Below, piece by piece: positions 1 through 7,245 of a stretch of DNA of 43,251 nucleotides. Position 1 is the first letter of the stretch. The number at the start of each line of letters is the position of its first letter. The stretch lies in the NCBI GenBank assembly GCA_964523735.1, contig CAZFYZ010000022.1, positions 1 through 43,251 of the forward strand. The letters are read 5' to 3'. The stretch is from CAZFYZ01 sp964523735. Its GTDB lineage: Bacteria > Armatimonadota > UBA5829. The notes under the pieces were generated by a model, which saw only the letters and a list, made by a program, of their open reading frames with translations, made no database searches and was not told the origin of the DNA. A program made the position numbers and the translations under genes.

Positions 1-10
1 CGAAATGACA
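1..10. repeat. Tail of an interspersed palindromic repeat
   Basis: The first ten bases (cgaaatgaca) equal the end of the structured repeat at 8586-8785, which finishes TCGAAATGACA. The window probably starts just inside the last bases of a second copy. Ten bases alone are weak evidence. Confidence 0.35.
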
Positions 11-71
11 TGTGCAGAGGACTGAACACATACACGATCGGTCGCGCGCTTCGGCCATTCACCGCCCAAGT

Positions 72-79
72 GCTATAAT
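72..79 (+). promoter_or_regulatory. Extended -10 promoter of araB
   Basis: TATAAT at 74-79 is preceded by TG plus one base, giving TGCTATAAT, an extended -10 box. No good -35 is visible at the usual distance, which fits an extended -10 promoter. It lies 66 bases before the araB start, so the heptad array at 105-132 would be in the transcribed leader. Confidence 0.6.
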
Positions 80-104
80 ATCCCCCGAAAGCTAAGCCGC
101 TTTC

Positions 105-132
105 ACTCAACGCTCAACACCAAACACTCAAC
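105..132 (+). repeat. Heptad array (ACTCAAC type), single arm
   Basis: Four contiguous 7-bp units of ACTCAAC type (one diverged to ACCAAAC) lie in the araB leader. They are the same kind as the AACTCAA arms found elsewhere in the window, but no opposite arm is present here. Confidence 0.7.
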
Positions 133-145
133 TTCGAGGTGATCT

Positions 146-1813
146 GTGAAATACGCGCTTGGAATCGACTTTGGCACGCTGTCTGTGCGGGCGCTGCTGG
201 TCGAGGTAGAGACCGGCGGCGAGGTCGCGACGGCGGTCTACAACTACTCGAACGGAGTCATCGATGACTCTCTCCCCACGACGGGCGAGAAACTGCCGCC
301 GGACTGGGCTCTGCAGGACCCGAGAGACTGGCTCGATGGCCTTGAGACCGTGGTCCCCTCCGTGCTCGCCCAGGCGAAGGTCGCGCCAGCCGACGTGATC
401 GGTATCGGCACCGACTTCACCGCCTGCACGATGCTGCCGATCGACACCCTAGGCAACCCTCTGTGCTTCGATCCGGAGTGGGCCGGCAACCCTCACGCGT
501 GGCCGAAGCTGTGGAAACATCACGCTGCTCAGCCCGAGGCCAACAAGATCAACGAACTTGCCGCTCGTGTCGACCCCAGCAGGCTCCAGCGATACGGCGG
601 CAAGATCAGCTCAGAGTGGTTCTTCTCCAAGGCCCTGCAGATTCTGGATGAGGCTCCCGAGGTCTACGAGGCCGCGGATCGACTGATCGAGGCGGGTGAC
701 TGGATCGTGCTGCAGATGACCGGGGTCGAGACTCGCAACGCGTGCGCCGCGGGCTACAAGGCCATGTGGGCCAAGTCGACCGGCTTCCCCACAAACGAGT
801 TCCTCAGGATGCTCAACCCCGATCTGGAGCACCTTGTGGATCAGAAGATGAGCCGCAAGGTGCTGCCGATCGGCGCTAAGGCCGGCGAGTTGACTCAGGA
901 GATGGCTTTGACTCTCGGTCTCGTGGCCGGCACGGCTGTTTCGGTTGGCAACATCGACGCGCACGTTGCGGTGCCCGCGGCAACTGTCGCCGAAGCGGGA
1001 AAGATGGTCGCTATCATGGGCACGAGCACCTGCCACATGGTCCTCGGAAACGAACCGAAGATCGTTGAAGGGATGTGCGGCTACGTCGAAGACGGGATCC
1101 TGCCGGGTTTCTTCGGGTTCGAGGCTGGCCAGTCTTGCGTGGGCGACCACTTCCAGTGGTTTACCGAGAACTGCGTGCCGGCATCATATGCAGATGAAGC
1201 GAAGTCGCGCGGGATCGGCATTCACGATCTGCTGGAGGAGAAAGCCTCTAGGCTCAAGCCGGGTCAGAGCGGTCTTCTGGCGCTGGACTGGTGGAATGGA
1301 AACCGGAGCGTTCTCGTCGATGTCGATCTCACTGGCATGATGCTCGGAATGACCCTCGCGACCAAGCCCGAGGAGATCTACCGGGCGCTGATCGAGGCAA
1401 CGGCGTATGGGACCAACGTGATCATCGAGGCGTTCCAGTCGAATGGCGTCGAGGTCAACGAGATCGTCGCCTGCGGCGGCCTGCCCGAGAAGAACGAGAT
1501 GCTGATGCAGATCTATGCGGACGTCACCAACCGGGAGTTCAAGATCGCCGAATCCGCCCAGACCTGCGCGCTGGGCTCTGCGATGTGGGGCGCGGTCGCG
1601 GCGGGGAAGATGCGAGGCGGCTATGACGACATCAGAGAAGCCGCCGCCAACATGGCCCGCGTCAAAGACCGCACATTCAAGCCCAACCCCGAAGCCCACG
1701 CCATCTACGCCAAACTCTACGCTGAATACAAGACCCTGCACGATTACTTCGGAAGAGGGGCGAACGATGTGATGAAGAGGCTGAAGGGAATCAAAGAGGA
1801 GATGCATTCCTGA
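146..1813 (+). CDS. araB: Ribulokinase
   Basis: FGGY-family carbohydrate kinase of 555 residues, close to the usual ribulokinase length of about 560. It would phosphorylate L-ribulose (from L-arabinose) to L-ribulose 5-phosphate in the cytoplasm. The N-terminal phosphate-binding segment GIDFGTLSVRALLV, the sugar-site segment around GIGTDFTACTM, the TSTCHM segment and the late GGLPEKNEM/ALGSAMWGA segments are those of AraB rather than of xylulo- or glycerol kinases. The start is GTG at 146, preceded by GAGGTG. The HEAT-repeat gene follows 11-20 bases after the stop, so the two are probably cotranscribed. An AraD-like gene lies 21 kb away on the other strand; no arabinose isomerase gene is in the window. 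Confidence 0.93.
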   Translation: MKYALGIDFGTLSVRALLVEVETGGEVATAVYNYSNGVIDDSLPTTGEKLPPDWALQDPRDWLDGLETVVPSVLAQAKVAPADVIGIGTDFTACTMLPIDTLGNPLCFDPEWAGNPHAWPKLWKHHAAQPEANKINELAARVDPSRLQRYGGKISSEWFFSKALQILDEAPEVYEAADRLIEAGDWIVLQMTGVETRNACAAGYKAMWAKSTGFPTNEFLRMLNPDLEHLVDQKMSRKVLPIGAKAGELTQEMALTLGLVAGTAVSVGNIDAHVAVPAATVAEAGKMVAIMGTSTCHMVLGNEPKIVEGMCGYVEDGILPGFFGFEAGQSCVGDHFQWFTENCVPASYADEAKSRGIGIHDLLEEKASRLKPGQSGLLALDWWNGNRSVLVDVDLTGMMLGMTLATKPEEIYRALIEATAYGTNVIIEAFQSNGVEVNEIVACGGLPEKNEMLMQIYADVTNREFKIAESAQTCALGSAMWGAVAAGKMRGGYDDIREAAANMARVKDRTFKPNPEAHAIYAKLYAEYKTLHDYFGRGANDVMKRLKGIKEEMHS

Positions 1814-1833
1814 TCACAGAGGAGGTGATCGCC

Positions 1834-2415
1834 TTGGGTGCCAAGGGTTATGACCTGGCTCGTCTCATGCTAGAAGCGACTGACAAGGATGCGGAGGTCA
1901 GGTGCCGTGCGATGAACAGCTTGAGGCGTGTCGGCGAACCGAAGGCGGCAGAGGCTGTGATCTCTGCCCTCTCCGATCCCGAGCCGACGGTGAGGTACGC
2001 GGCCTGTCATGCGCTTGTGCACCTGGAGGAACCTCTCGCTGAGGAGCCACTGATCAGGCTCATGCTTGAAGACCCCGAATGGAGCGTGAAGCAGGCCGCA
2101 TCGTTTGCGCTTCGGTATGTGGCTGACGAGCGTGCCGTGGAGCCCCTGATCAAGGCACTGAAGGACGAGTGCCTCTACGTTCGAGAAAACGCTGCCGAGA
2201 TACTCGGCGACCTGAAGGACATGACAGCTTTCGACCCGCTAGTCGTAGCTCTCCGCGACTACGACCTGTATGTTCGGGCGCACGCGGCATCGTCGCTGGC
2301 GGACCTGGGAGATCGTCGCGCGCTGGAGCACCTGTCATCCCTGCTCGAAGACGAAGACGATTTCGTGCGAGAACGCGCGCGGGACGCGATACGCAGACTG
2401 AACGAATCAGGTTAG
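1834..2415 (+). CDS. HEAT-repeat (PBS lyase-like) protein
   Basis: About 193 residues made almost entirely of short alpha-helical HEAT repeats of the E-Z/PBS-lyase type, roughly 31 residues each. Recognisable units include AVISALSDPEPTVRYAA, PLIRLMLEDPEWSVKQAA, PLIKALKDECLYVRENAA, PLVVALRDYDLYVRAHAA and a last EDEDDFVRERA. Such proteins are protein-binding scaffolds; the partner cannot be told from sequence. Start choice: a GTG at 1825 overlaps the ribosome-binding GGAGG, while TTG at 1834 sits seven bases after GGAGGT, so TTG 1834 is preferred. It directly follows araB and is probably translated from the same message. No signal peptide is seen. Confidence 0.85.
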   Translation: MGAKGYDLARLMLEATDKDAEVRCRAMNSLRRVGEPKAAEAVISALSDPEPTVRYAACHALVHLEEPLAEEPLIRLMLEDPEWSVKQAASFALRYVADERAVEPLIKALKDECLYVRENAAEILGDLKDMTAFDPLVVALRDYDLYVRAHAASSLADLGDRRALEHLSSLLEDEDDFVRERARDAIRRLNESG

Positions 2416-2642
2416 GCTGTCTTCTCTGGGTGGCGATCTTCTCTGATCGGGTTGGGTATGCCATCCAGCCCAGAGAGAACCTCGGGACATGCCATCCCGA
2501 GCATGACCGAGTGCCACCCCGCTTTTCAGTAGCATGGGGTATCGAAGGCCTGCACAAGCCCTGGCCCGTTCGATAACGCTCGTGCCTCGCTACACCGGGC
2601 ACACGGAGGATCACGAATAGTAACTATCAGGAGGAGAGAGGA
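2416..2642. other. Intergenic region with hairpins, no gene
   Basis: No convincing ORF. CTCGGGA at 2481-2487 pairs with TCCCGAG at 2495-2501, and TATCGAA/TTCGATA further on forms another possible stem. There is no T-run after either, so they are not typical terminators. The region ends with a strong ribosome-binding site (AGGAGGAGAG) for the next gene. Confidence 0.4.
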
Positions 2643-3395
2643 ATGGTTATTGATCCGATTACAGACAGGAATCGTGCTGCCGAATACTGCCTTATGCGCA
2701 GGCTGCTCAGGCCCGGCTCGATCTTCAGCATTATCTTCGGGTGCATCGCCATAGCCCTTGGAGGGCTTGCGATGGCCGATTCTCCGGCGGGCGCATGGCT
2801 CTTGCTGATCGGCGTAGTTCTGTTTGTCCAGGGTATCTGGATCCTGCGGGCTCCCTCGCCCACGCTGCTGCTTGTGGAATCAGGCGTATTCGCTCTGCTT
2901 GCGGTGTCGAACGTCTACAGCCTGATGATCGAGCCTGACAAGTTTGAAAACAACGCGCACTGGTTCGTCATTGTGGCCCTGCAGGTGTGGTGGTCTTACG
3001 ATTTCTACAAGAAGTACCAGCGGTTTGCTCCGCTCAAGGCCTATGAGCCGGTTCTGCCTCTATGCCAGGAACTGACCGCCTGCGTGAATCGTGTTATGCG
3101 AGGCAATCCCGCCAAAGATGCTGCCGTTGTCGTGTTGACTACATTCAAGGGCAAATGGAAGATAGGCCTTTTGGGCGATGAGTTGCTTATGATGCCGACG
3201 ACAGGAGCGGATCTGTTGATTGCTACTCGAGGCGACGTCCGCATCAGCAGCGAGGGGAAAGTGGCAATGAGCAAGGACGTGAAGGTAACCCTGGGCGTTC
3301 GCGGGCGTGAATGGAAGGGTCAGATGAGCCCCCAGCAGTTGGAGAGAGTTGAGCTATGGCTGTCAACCGCTCCCGAGCCTGAGAAGGTGTTCTAG
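2643..3395 (+). CDS. Membrane protein of unknown function
   Basis: 250 residues. The N-terminal 130 residues hold about four hydrophobic stretches: SIIFGCIAIALGGLAM, AWLLLIGVVLFVQGIWIL, LLLVESGVFALLAVSNVYSL and WFVIVALQVWWSY. They are followed by a basic segment (KKYQRF) and a soluble C-terminal half of about 110 residues with no motif I recognise. The start ATG is supported by AGGAGGAGAG just upstream. I do not recognise the family. It stands alone, with a candidate terminator after it. Confidence 0.7.
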   Translation: MVIDPITDRNRAAEYCLMRRLLRPGSIFSIIFGCIAIALGGLAMADSPAGAWLLLIGVVLFVQGIWILRAPSPTLLLVESGVFALLAVSNVYSLMIEPDKFENNAHWFVIVALQVWWSYDFYKKYQRFAPLKAYEPVLPLCQELTACVNRVMRGNPAKDAAVVVLTTFKGKWKIGLLGDELLMMPTTGADLLIATRGDVRISSEGKVAMSKDVKVTLGVRGREWKGQMSPQQLERVELWLSTAPEPEKVF

Positions 3396-3419
3396 ATCGA
3401 GGCGAGTGGGGCTCGGGAG
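3370..3419 (+). terminator. Inverted repeat spanning the stop codon
   Basis: CTCCCGAGCC at 3370-3379 is the exact reverse complement of GGCTCGGGAG at 3410-3419, giving a 10-bp stem with a 30-base loop around the stop codon of the membrane protein. No T-run follows, so this may be a transcript-end or protective structure rather than a classic terminator. Confidence 0.4.
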
Positions 3420-3785
3420 AAGCGGGCCAAGCGCGAAAACCAGCAGATATCGATCCGGTCCCAGCAAGGCTATTCCGGTTGGACGGCTCCCGCGATTCCA
3501 GATCGCGCGAAGGAAGTAATCCAAGTGTGGCGAAGATGGAGGGGGTGGCGAGCCAGTCTTTGACCGCCGCATAGTTGGCCACTGCCGCTTCCGACAGCCA
3601 AGGCTGATCAAAGGCACACAAAAAAGTCAGGGCTGCTGTGGTAGAACGTCCGCATATTGGGAATGATGGTGTAGCTGAGCCTTACGCGACGGGAACCGAA
3701 ACGGGTTGCGCCGGTCGGGCTCAACGATTCGGCAGACCCAATGACGGACGGTACAAGATAGATGAACAGCATTCAGGGAGTCAGA
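3420..3785. other. Non-coding region before the STAS gene
   Basis: About 360 bases with no supported gene. A segment near 3674-3720 can fold: TGAGCC pairs with GGGCTCA, and inside it AACCG faces CGGGTT around an AAA loop. It might be a structured leader, but it matches no riboswitch consensus I know. A minus-strand open frame at 3244-3621 overlaps the end of the upstream gene and has no family resemblance. Confidence 0.3.
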
Positions 3786-4106
3786 ATGCCCGAAGAAGCA
3801 CGAATAGAAGTAAACGAGAGGGATAACGAAACGACTATACTGGGCGGCGGAACCCTTGATCTGACCAACTCACAGGCGCTGCACGACGCGCTCAAGGAGG
3901 CTTCACTCAGGTCTGACAAGGTTACTGTGGACTTGCGAGATGCATTCTTCATCGACACGCAGGTCGTGCAAGATCTGGCGAGAGCGGCGGTCACGCTGAT
4001 CAAGCGGGACAAGCGGCTGACAGTTCTAGTTGCGGAGAAAGCCCACCCACTTCGCGTGCTGAAGGTGTCGGGGCTTGGTAGTATTATCGACATCCATGTC
4101 GAGTAA
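3786..4106 (+). CDS. STAS-domain protein (anti-anti-sigma factor-like)
   Basis: A single STAS domain of 106 residues, the usual size of SpoIIAA/RsbV-type antagonists. The core reads VTVDLRDAFFIDTQVVQDLARA, whose DT (Thr58) sits where these proteins carry the phosphorylated Ser/Thr after Asp. Known members bind an anti-sigma kinase in a partner-switching circuit, but here no kinase or sigma factor lies next to it. The start at 3786 has GGGAG five bases upstream; an earlier in-frame ATG at 3762 lacks a ribosome-binding site. A role in a general stress or developmental switch is inference. Confidence 0.82.
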   Translation: MPEEARIEVNERDNETTILGGGTLDLTNSQALHDALKEASLRSDKVTVDLRDAFFIDTQVVQDLARAAVTLIKRDKRLTVLVAEKAHPLRVLKVSGLGSIIDIHVE

Positions 4107-4127
4107 CGCGAACCTCTAGGGCGGGTC

Positions 4128-4152
4128 GGCGGCCAAGCCGATACCGGCCGCC
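4128..4152 (+). terminator. Hairpin after the STAS gene
   Basis: GGCGGCC at 4128-4134 and GGCCGCC at 4146-4152 form a 7-bp GC stem with an 11-base loop, 22 bases after the stop. The following bases are only moderately T-rich, so terminator function is uncertain. The rest of 4153-4340 holds no gene. Confidence 0.4.
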
Positions 4153-4346
4153 AGCGCGCTTCATCTCTATTTGCCACACTAGCAACCCCCGCCTTATACA
4201 CTGCAGCCATCCTCCTCACGGCCTACTCTGTCGACCGCTGCAGTGCCAGCCGGCACTGAAAGTGAGCTGGTGAGAGTCTAGACTTCAGAATGACGAGTAT
4301 AGTCGTTACGCCTATGGGTGTGAGCTACTTCGTGAGCTGTTGCGAG

Positions 4347-4375
4347 TTGACAGCTCAGCCGCAAAGAAGCATAAT
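4347..4375 (+). promoter_or_regulatory. Sigma70-type promoter of the aminotransferase gene
   Basis: TTGACA at 4347-4352, a spacer of exactly 17 bases and CATAAT at 4370-4375 make a near-consensus promoter. The start codon lies 45 bases downstream with AAAGGAG at 4406-4412. Confidence 0.75.
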
Positions 4376-4420
4376 ATGGCGGAGGGCTGTGGAACGGCCT
4401 GAAGTAAAGGAGTACGCGCG

Positions 4421-5530
4421 TTGGCGATCCCCATTGTAAATCCCAAACTCCAATTTGTGGCGCTTAAGGACGAGATAGCGGCGGCTGTTCAGGAGGTCTT
4501 CGACTCGTGTATGTTCACGGCGGGACCAGTGGTGCCAGCCCTCGAAGAGGAAGTCGCGCCTTACTGCGACGCCAAGTATGGGATCGCGGTGAACTCCGGA
4601 ACTGATGCCATAGTAATCGCGCTGGCGGCGGCAGGCGTGGGACCGGGTGATGAGGTCATAACGACGCCCTTTACGTTTGTAGCAACCACTGAAGCCATCG
4701 CCATAGTCGGCGCCAAGCCTGTGTATGCGGACATCGACTCTTCCGATTTCAACCTCGATCCTAACCTGATCGAGGCGAAGATAACCCCTCGCACCAAGGC
4801 TATCCTGCCGGTCCATCTCTACGGTCAATGCTGCCAGATCGAGCGGATGCAGGAGATCGCGGACAAGCATGGTCTCAAGCTCATCGCCGACGGCGCGCAG
4901 GCAATAGGTTCAACCCACAGGAGCAAGGGGATCGGGGCGTACCGCGACGCCGCCACGCTCAGCTTCTATCCTACCAAGAACCTTGGCGGGGCCGGTGATG
5001 GCGGGATGATCCTCACGAACGACGCCGAGCTTGCTGGGAAGGCCAGGATCCTGCGCGTGCATGGGCAGGATGCGACCTATACCTATCAGTACGTGGGGTT
5101 CTGCAGCAGGCTGGATCAGATACAGGCCGCAGTGCTGCGAGTGAAGCTCAAGCATCTTACGAAGTGGAACGCTGGCCGGGCTGCCAACGCTGCCTACTAT
5201 ATAGAAGCGCTCTCTGACCTACCCATCACGCTGCCGGTCTCTAAGCCTGAGAACGGTCACATCTACCACCAGTTCACGATCCGTTACGCCAAGCGCGACG
5301 AGTTGAAGGCGAAGCTGCAGGAGAAGCAGATTGGCACGGCTGTGTTCTATCCCAGCCCGCTCCATCTCCAGCGCGCGTACGCTCATCTTGGCTACAAGCC
5401 TGGTGATTTCCCTGAAGCCGAGAAAGCCGCATCGGAGTGTCTGAGCCTGCCGATCTTCCCTGAACTTGCCAAGGCGGACCTGGAGACTGTAGCCGCAGGC
5501 ATCCGAGAGGCGGTGCAGGAACTGGGATAA
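4421..5530 (+). CDS. DegT/DnrJ/EryC1-family sugar aminotransferase
   Basis: 369 residues of a pyridoxal-phosphate aminotransferase of the DegT/DnrJ/EryC1/StrS family, which aminates keto groups of nucleotide-linked sugars for surface polysaccharides. Diagnostic segments are VNSGTDAIVIALAAAGVGPG, TPFTFVATTEAI, the DGAQAIG cofactor segment and SFYPTKNLGGAGDGG, with Lys186 as the PLP-binding lysine. The C-terminal segment TAVFYPSPLHLQ is also typical. Start is TTG at 4421, eight bases after AAAGGAG. A sugar nucleotidyltransferase and a WecG-type transferase nearby fit a polysaccharide or glycan pathway. The exact sugar substrate cannot be read from sequence. Confidence 0.92.
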   Translation: MAIPIVNPKLQFVALKDEIAAAVQEVFDSCMFTAGPVVPALEEEVAPYCDAKYGIAVNSGTDAIVIALAAAGVGPGDEVITTPFTFVATTEAIAIVGAKPVYADIDSSDFNLDPNLIEAKITPRTKAILPVHLYGQCCQIERMQEIADKHGLKLIADGAQAIGSTHRSKGIGAYRDAATLSFYPTKNLGGAGDGGMILTNDAELAGKARILRVHGQDATYTYQYVGFCSRLDQIQAAVLRVKLKHLTKWNAGRAANAAYYIEALSDLPITLPVSKPENGHIYHQFTIRYAKRDELKAKLQEKQIGTAVFYPSPLHLQRAYAHLGYKPGDFPEAEKAASECLSLPIFPELAKADLETVAAGIREAVQELG

Positions 5531-5554
5531 CTGGCTGAAGCGTAAGGTAACCGG

Positions 5555-5586
5555 GTTATGAGTTCTGAGTTTTGAGTTTTGAGTTT
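5555..5586 (+). repeat. Heptad array, GTTNTGA arm (left arm of filled element)
   Basis: Four perfect-phase 7-bp units of GTTNTGA type followed by GTTT. The array lies between the aminotransferase stop and the four-helix-bundle gene. Its counterpart in opposite orientation is at 5995-6026, so the two arms enclose that gene. Confidence 0.85.
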
Positions 5587-5614
5587 CCCCGTACATCGGA
5601 CGAGAGGAGACAGG

Positions 5615-6072
5615 ATGGCCGAGAGTATTATCCAGAAGAGGAGTTTTCAGTTCGCGATAGAGATCATCAAGCTCTACTGCAGACTGAGAGACGAGAGAGA
5701 GTTCGTCCTGTCGAAGCAACTGCTCAGAAGCGGTACGAGCATCGGCGCTAACGTAGAAGAGGCATCTGCTGGTCAGAGCCGTAAGGACTTCGTCTCGAAG
5801 ATGGCCATCGCCGCCAAGGAAGCACGCGAGACTAGATACTGGCTTAGGCTTCTCAAGGAGTCAGGGCTAGTCAAGACGGACGTGACATACGAGTTAGGCC
5901 AAGCTGACGAACTGCTGCGGATGCTCACATCGATAGTGAAGACAACACAAGAGACACCCGGCAAGAGTGCACCACGAAACGCGAAGGTTGAGGCAACTCA
6001 AAACTCAAAACTCAAAACTCAAAACCATGTCGATGCTGGAACAAAAGCATTCGGAGATCAACTTTCTTTATT
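5615..6072 (+). CDS. Four-helix-bundle protein, S23 / 23S-rRNA-intervening-sequence family
   Basis: The first 120 residues match the small four-helix-bundle family once named for proteins encoded in 23S rRNA intervening sequences, also related in fold to Avd of diversity-generating retroelements. The family signature is clear: SKQLLRSGTSIGANVEEA, then SRKDFVSKMAIAAKEARET and YWLRLL. These proteins are basic and form pentamers in known structures; their function is unsettled. Start ATG 5615 has GAGGAGA upstream. The reading frame has no stop before the array at 5995-6026; it is translated through the heptads (TQNSKLKTQN) and enters the N gap, so the true C-terminus is unknown. Both sides are flanked by heptad arrays in inverted orientation. 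Confidence 0.85.
5995..6026 (+). repeat. Heptad array, AACTCAA arm (right arm of filled element)
   Basis: Four identical AACTCAA units in perfect 7-bp phase, then AACC. It is the reverse complement type of the array at 5555-5586 and overlaps the 3' part of the four-helix-bundle reading frame. Confidence 0.85.
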
Positions 6073-6092
6073 NNNNNNNNNNACTCAAAACC
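6073..6092. other. Assembly gap ending in a heptad repeat
   Basis: Ten N at 6073-6082, the usual placeholder for a gap of unknown size. The first bases after it (6083-6092, actcaaaacc) match the last 10 bases of the array at 5995-6026. The break therefore coincides with this repeat family, and the stretch 6027-6072 may be the flank of a different copy joined by the assembler. Confidence 0.8.
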
Positions 6093-6108
6093 AGCGCGAG
6101 GTCCCTGA

Positions 6109-7155
6109 ATGAAAGCGATGATATTGGCCGCGGGCGTGGGTTCGAGACTCGACCCGCTGACCCGCAACATACCAAAGCCGATGGTTCCGATTGTCAACAA
6201 GCCCGTTATGGAGCACATCCTCGGGATGCTCGCCAAGCACGGGTTCAAGGAGATCATGGTCAACCTTCACTACCTGGGAGACCAGATCAAGGGCTACTTC
6301 GGTGACGGCAAGAAGTGGGGCATGAAGATACACTACTCGCCCGAGGACCAGCTGTGGGGCGATGCCGGTAGTGTCAAGCGGTGCGAGAGCTTCTTTGATG
6401 AAGAGACGTTCGTGGTGGTCGGCGGAGATGACATCGCCGATCTGGACCTGAGCAGGCTCGTCCGCTTCCACAACGATAAGAAGGCGCTGGCGACCCTGGC
6501 GCTCTCACTTGTGGATGATCCATCGGAGTACGGTATTGCGCTGCTTAATGAGCGTGGACGCATCACCCGCTTCCTGGAGAAGCCCAAGGGCGAGACTATG
6601 TTCTCGAACTCTGCCAACACCGGGGTCTACGTGTTCAGCAAGGATATTTTCGACCTGATTCCCAAGGGTGTGCGCTACGGATTCGGCAATGATCTATTTC
6701 CGATGCTCCTCGAACAGAAGGCCAGGTTCTACGGCTATCTGACGTCCAGCTACTGGAAAGACGTTGGCAGCTTGAGGCAGTATCGCGACGCTCACTCGGA
6801 CGCTCTGAGCGGGCGCATCGATATAAAGCTCTCTGTCCCCGAAGTCAAGAAGTATGTATGGAAGGGAGAGAACGTCGAGATTGACCCGAGTGCCGAAATC
6901 GGCTATCCTGTTGTCATCGGCAACAACTGCAGGATCGAGAAGGGCGCAAAGCTGCTGGAGTACTCGGTTCTGGCGGATGGCTGCGTCATCGAAGAGGGCG
7001 CCTCGGTCAAGCAGAGCATTCTCTGGCCTGGTGCTTGCGTAATGCGCGGCACCATGCTTGAGCGCTGCGTTGTCGGTGAGAAGTGCAGCGTCAAATCCAG
7101 CGCCGCCGTCTTCGACGGCGTCATCGTTGATCCAATCCGTCGCAACGGCCAATAA
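6109..7155 (+). CDS. Sugar-1-phosphate nucleotidyltransferase (mannose-1-phosphate guanylyltransferase-like)
   Basis: 348 residues: an N-terminal nucleotidyltransferase domain (about 1-235) and a C-terminal left-handed beta-helix of hexapeptide repeats (about 255-340, with VVIGNNCRIEKGAKLLEYSVLADGC-like turns). The signature LAAGVGSRLDPLT and KPMVPIVNKP near the N-terminus binds the NTP; VVVGGDDI and FLEKP follow in the expected order. It would make an NDP-sugar such as GDP-mannose or a glucose/GlcNAc equivalent. The exact base and sugar cannot be assigned by eye. ATG 6109 follows GAGGT at six bases. It starts 17 bases after the repeat that closes the assembly gap. Confidence 0.88.
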   Translation: MKAMILAAGVGSRLDPLTRNIPKPMVPIVNKPVMEHILGMLAKHGFKEIMVNLHYLGDQIKGYFGDGKKWGMKIHYSPEDQLWGDAGSVKRCESFFDEETFVVVGGDDIADLDLSRLVRFHNDKKALATLALSLVDDPSEYGIALLNERGRITRFLEKPKGETMFSNSANTGVYVFSKDIFDLIPKGVRYGFGNDLFPMLLEQKARFYGYLTSSYWKDVGSLRQYRDAHSDALSGRIDIKLSVPEVKKYVWKGENVEIDPSAEIGYPVVIGNNCRIEKGAKLLEYSVLADGCVIEEGASVKQSILWPGACVMRGTMLERCVVGEKCSVKSSAAVFDGVIVDPIRRNGQ

Positions 7156-7163
7156 CTGGTGGC

Positions 7164-7226
7164 GGGTGTCAGGTGCCAGGTGTCGGCGGCACCTGACGCC
7201 GGTCACCCGACACCCGATACCCAACA
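7164..7226 (+). repeat. Heptad array, AGGTGTC/CCCGACA type, two opposed arms
   Basis: Nine consecutive 7-bp units in unbroken phase between the nucleotidyltransferase and ahcY. The first units are of AGGTGTC type and the last of CCCGACA type, which are near reverse complements. It has the same architecture and period as the GTTNTGA/AACTCAA elements but an unrelated, GC-rich unit. It lies in the ahcY leader. Confidence 0.8.
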
Positions 7227-7245
7227 CCAATTCCCGGAGGGAAGA

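Noticed and set aside
3244..3621. Minus-strand open frame of 125 codons next to the membrane protein
   Set aside because: It overlaps the C-terminal part of a better-supported gene, has no ribosome-binding site I trust and resembles no family.
5555..6026. Heptad arrays as a CRISPR
   Set aside because: Units are 7 bp with no spacers between them and no cas genes are near.
7156..7245. SAH riboswitch before ahcY
   Set aside because: The leader is filled by the 7-bp repeat array; I see no SAH riboswitch consensus.
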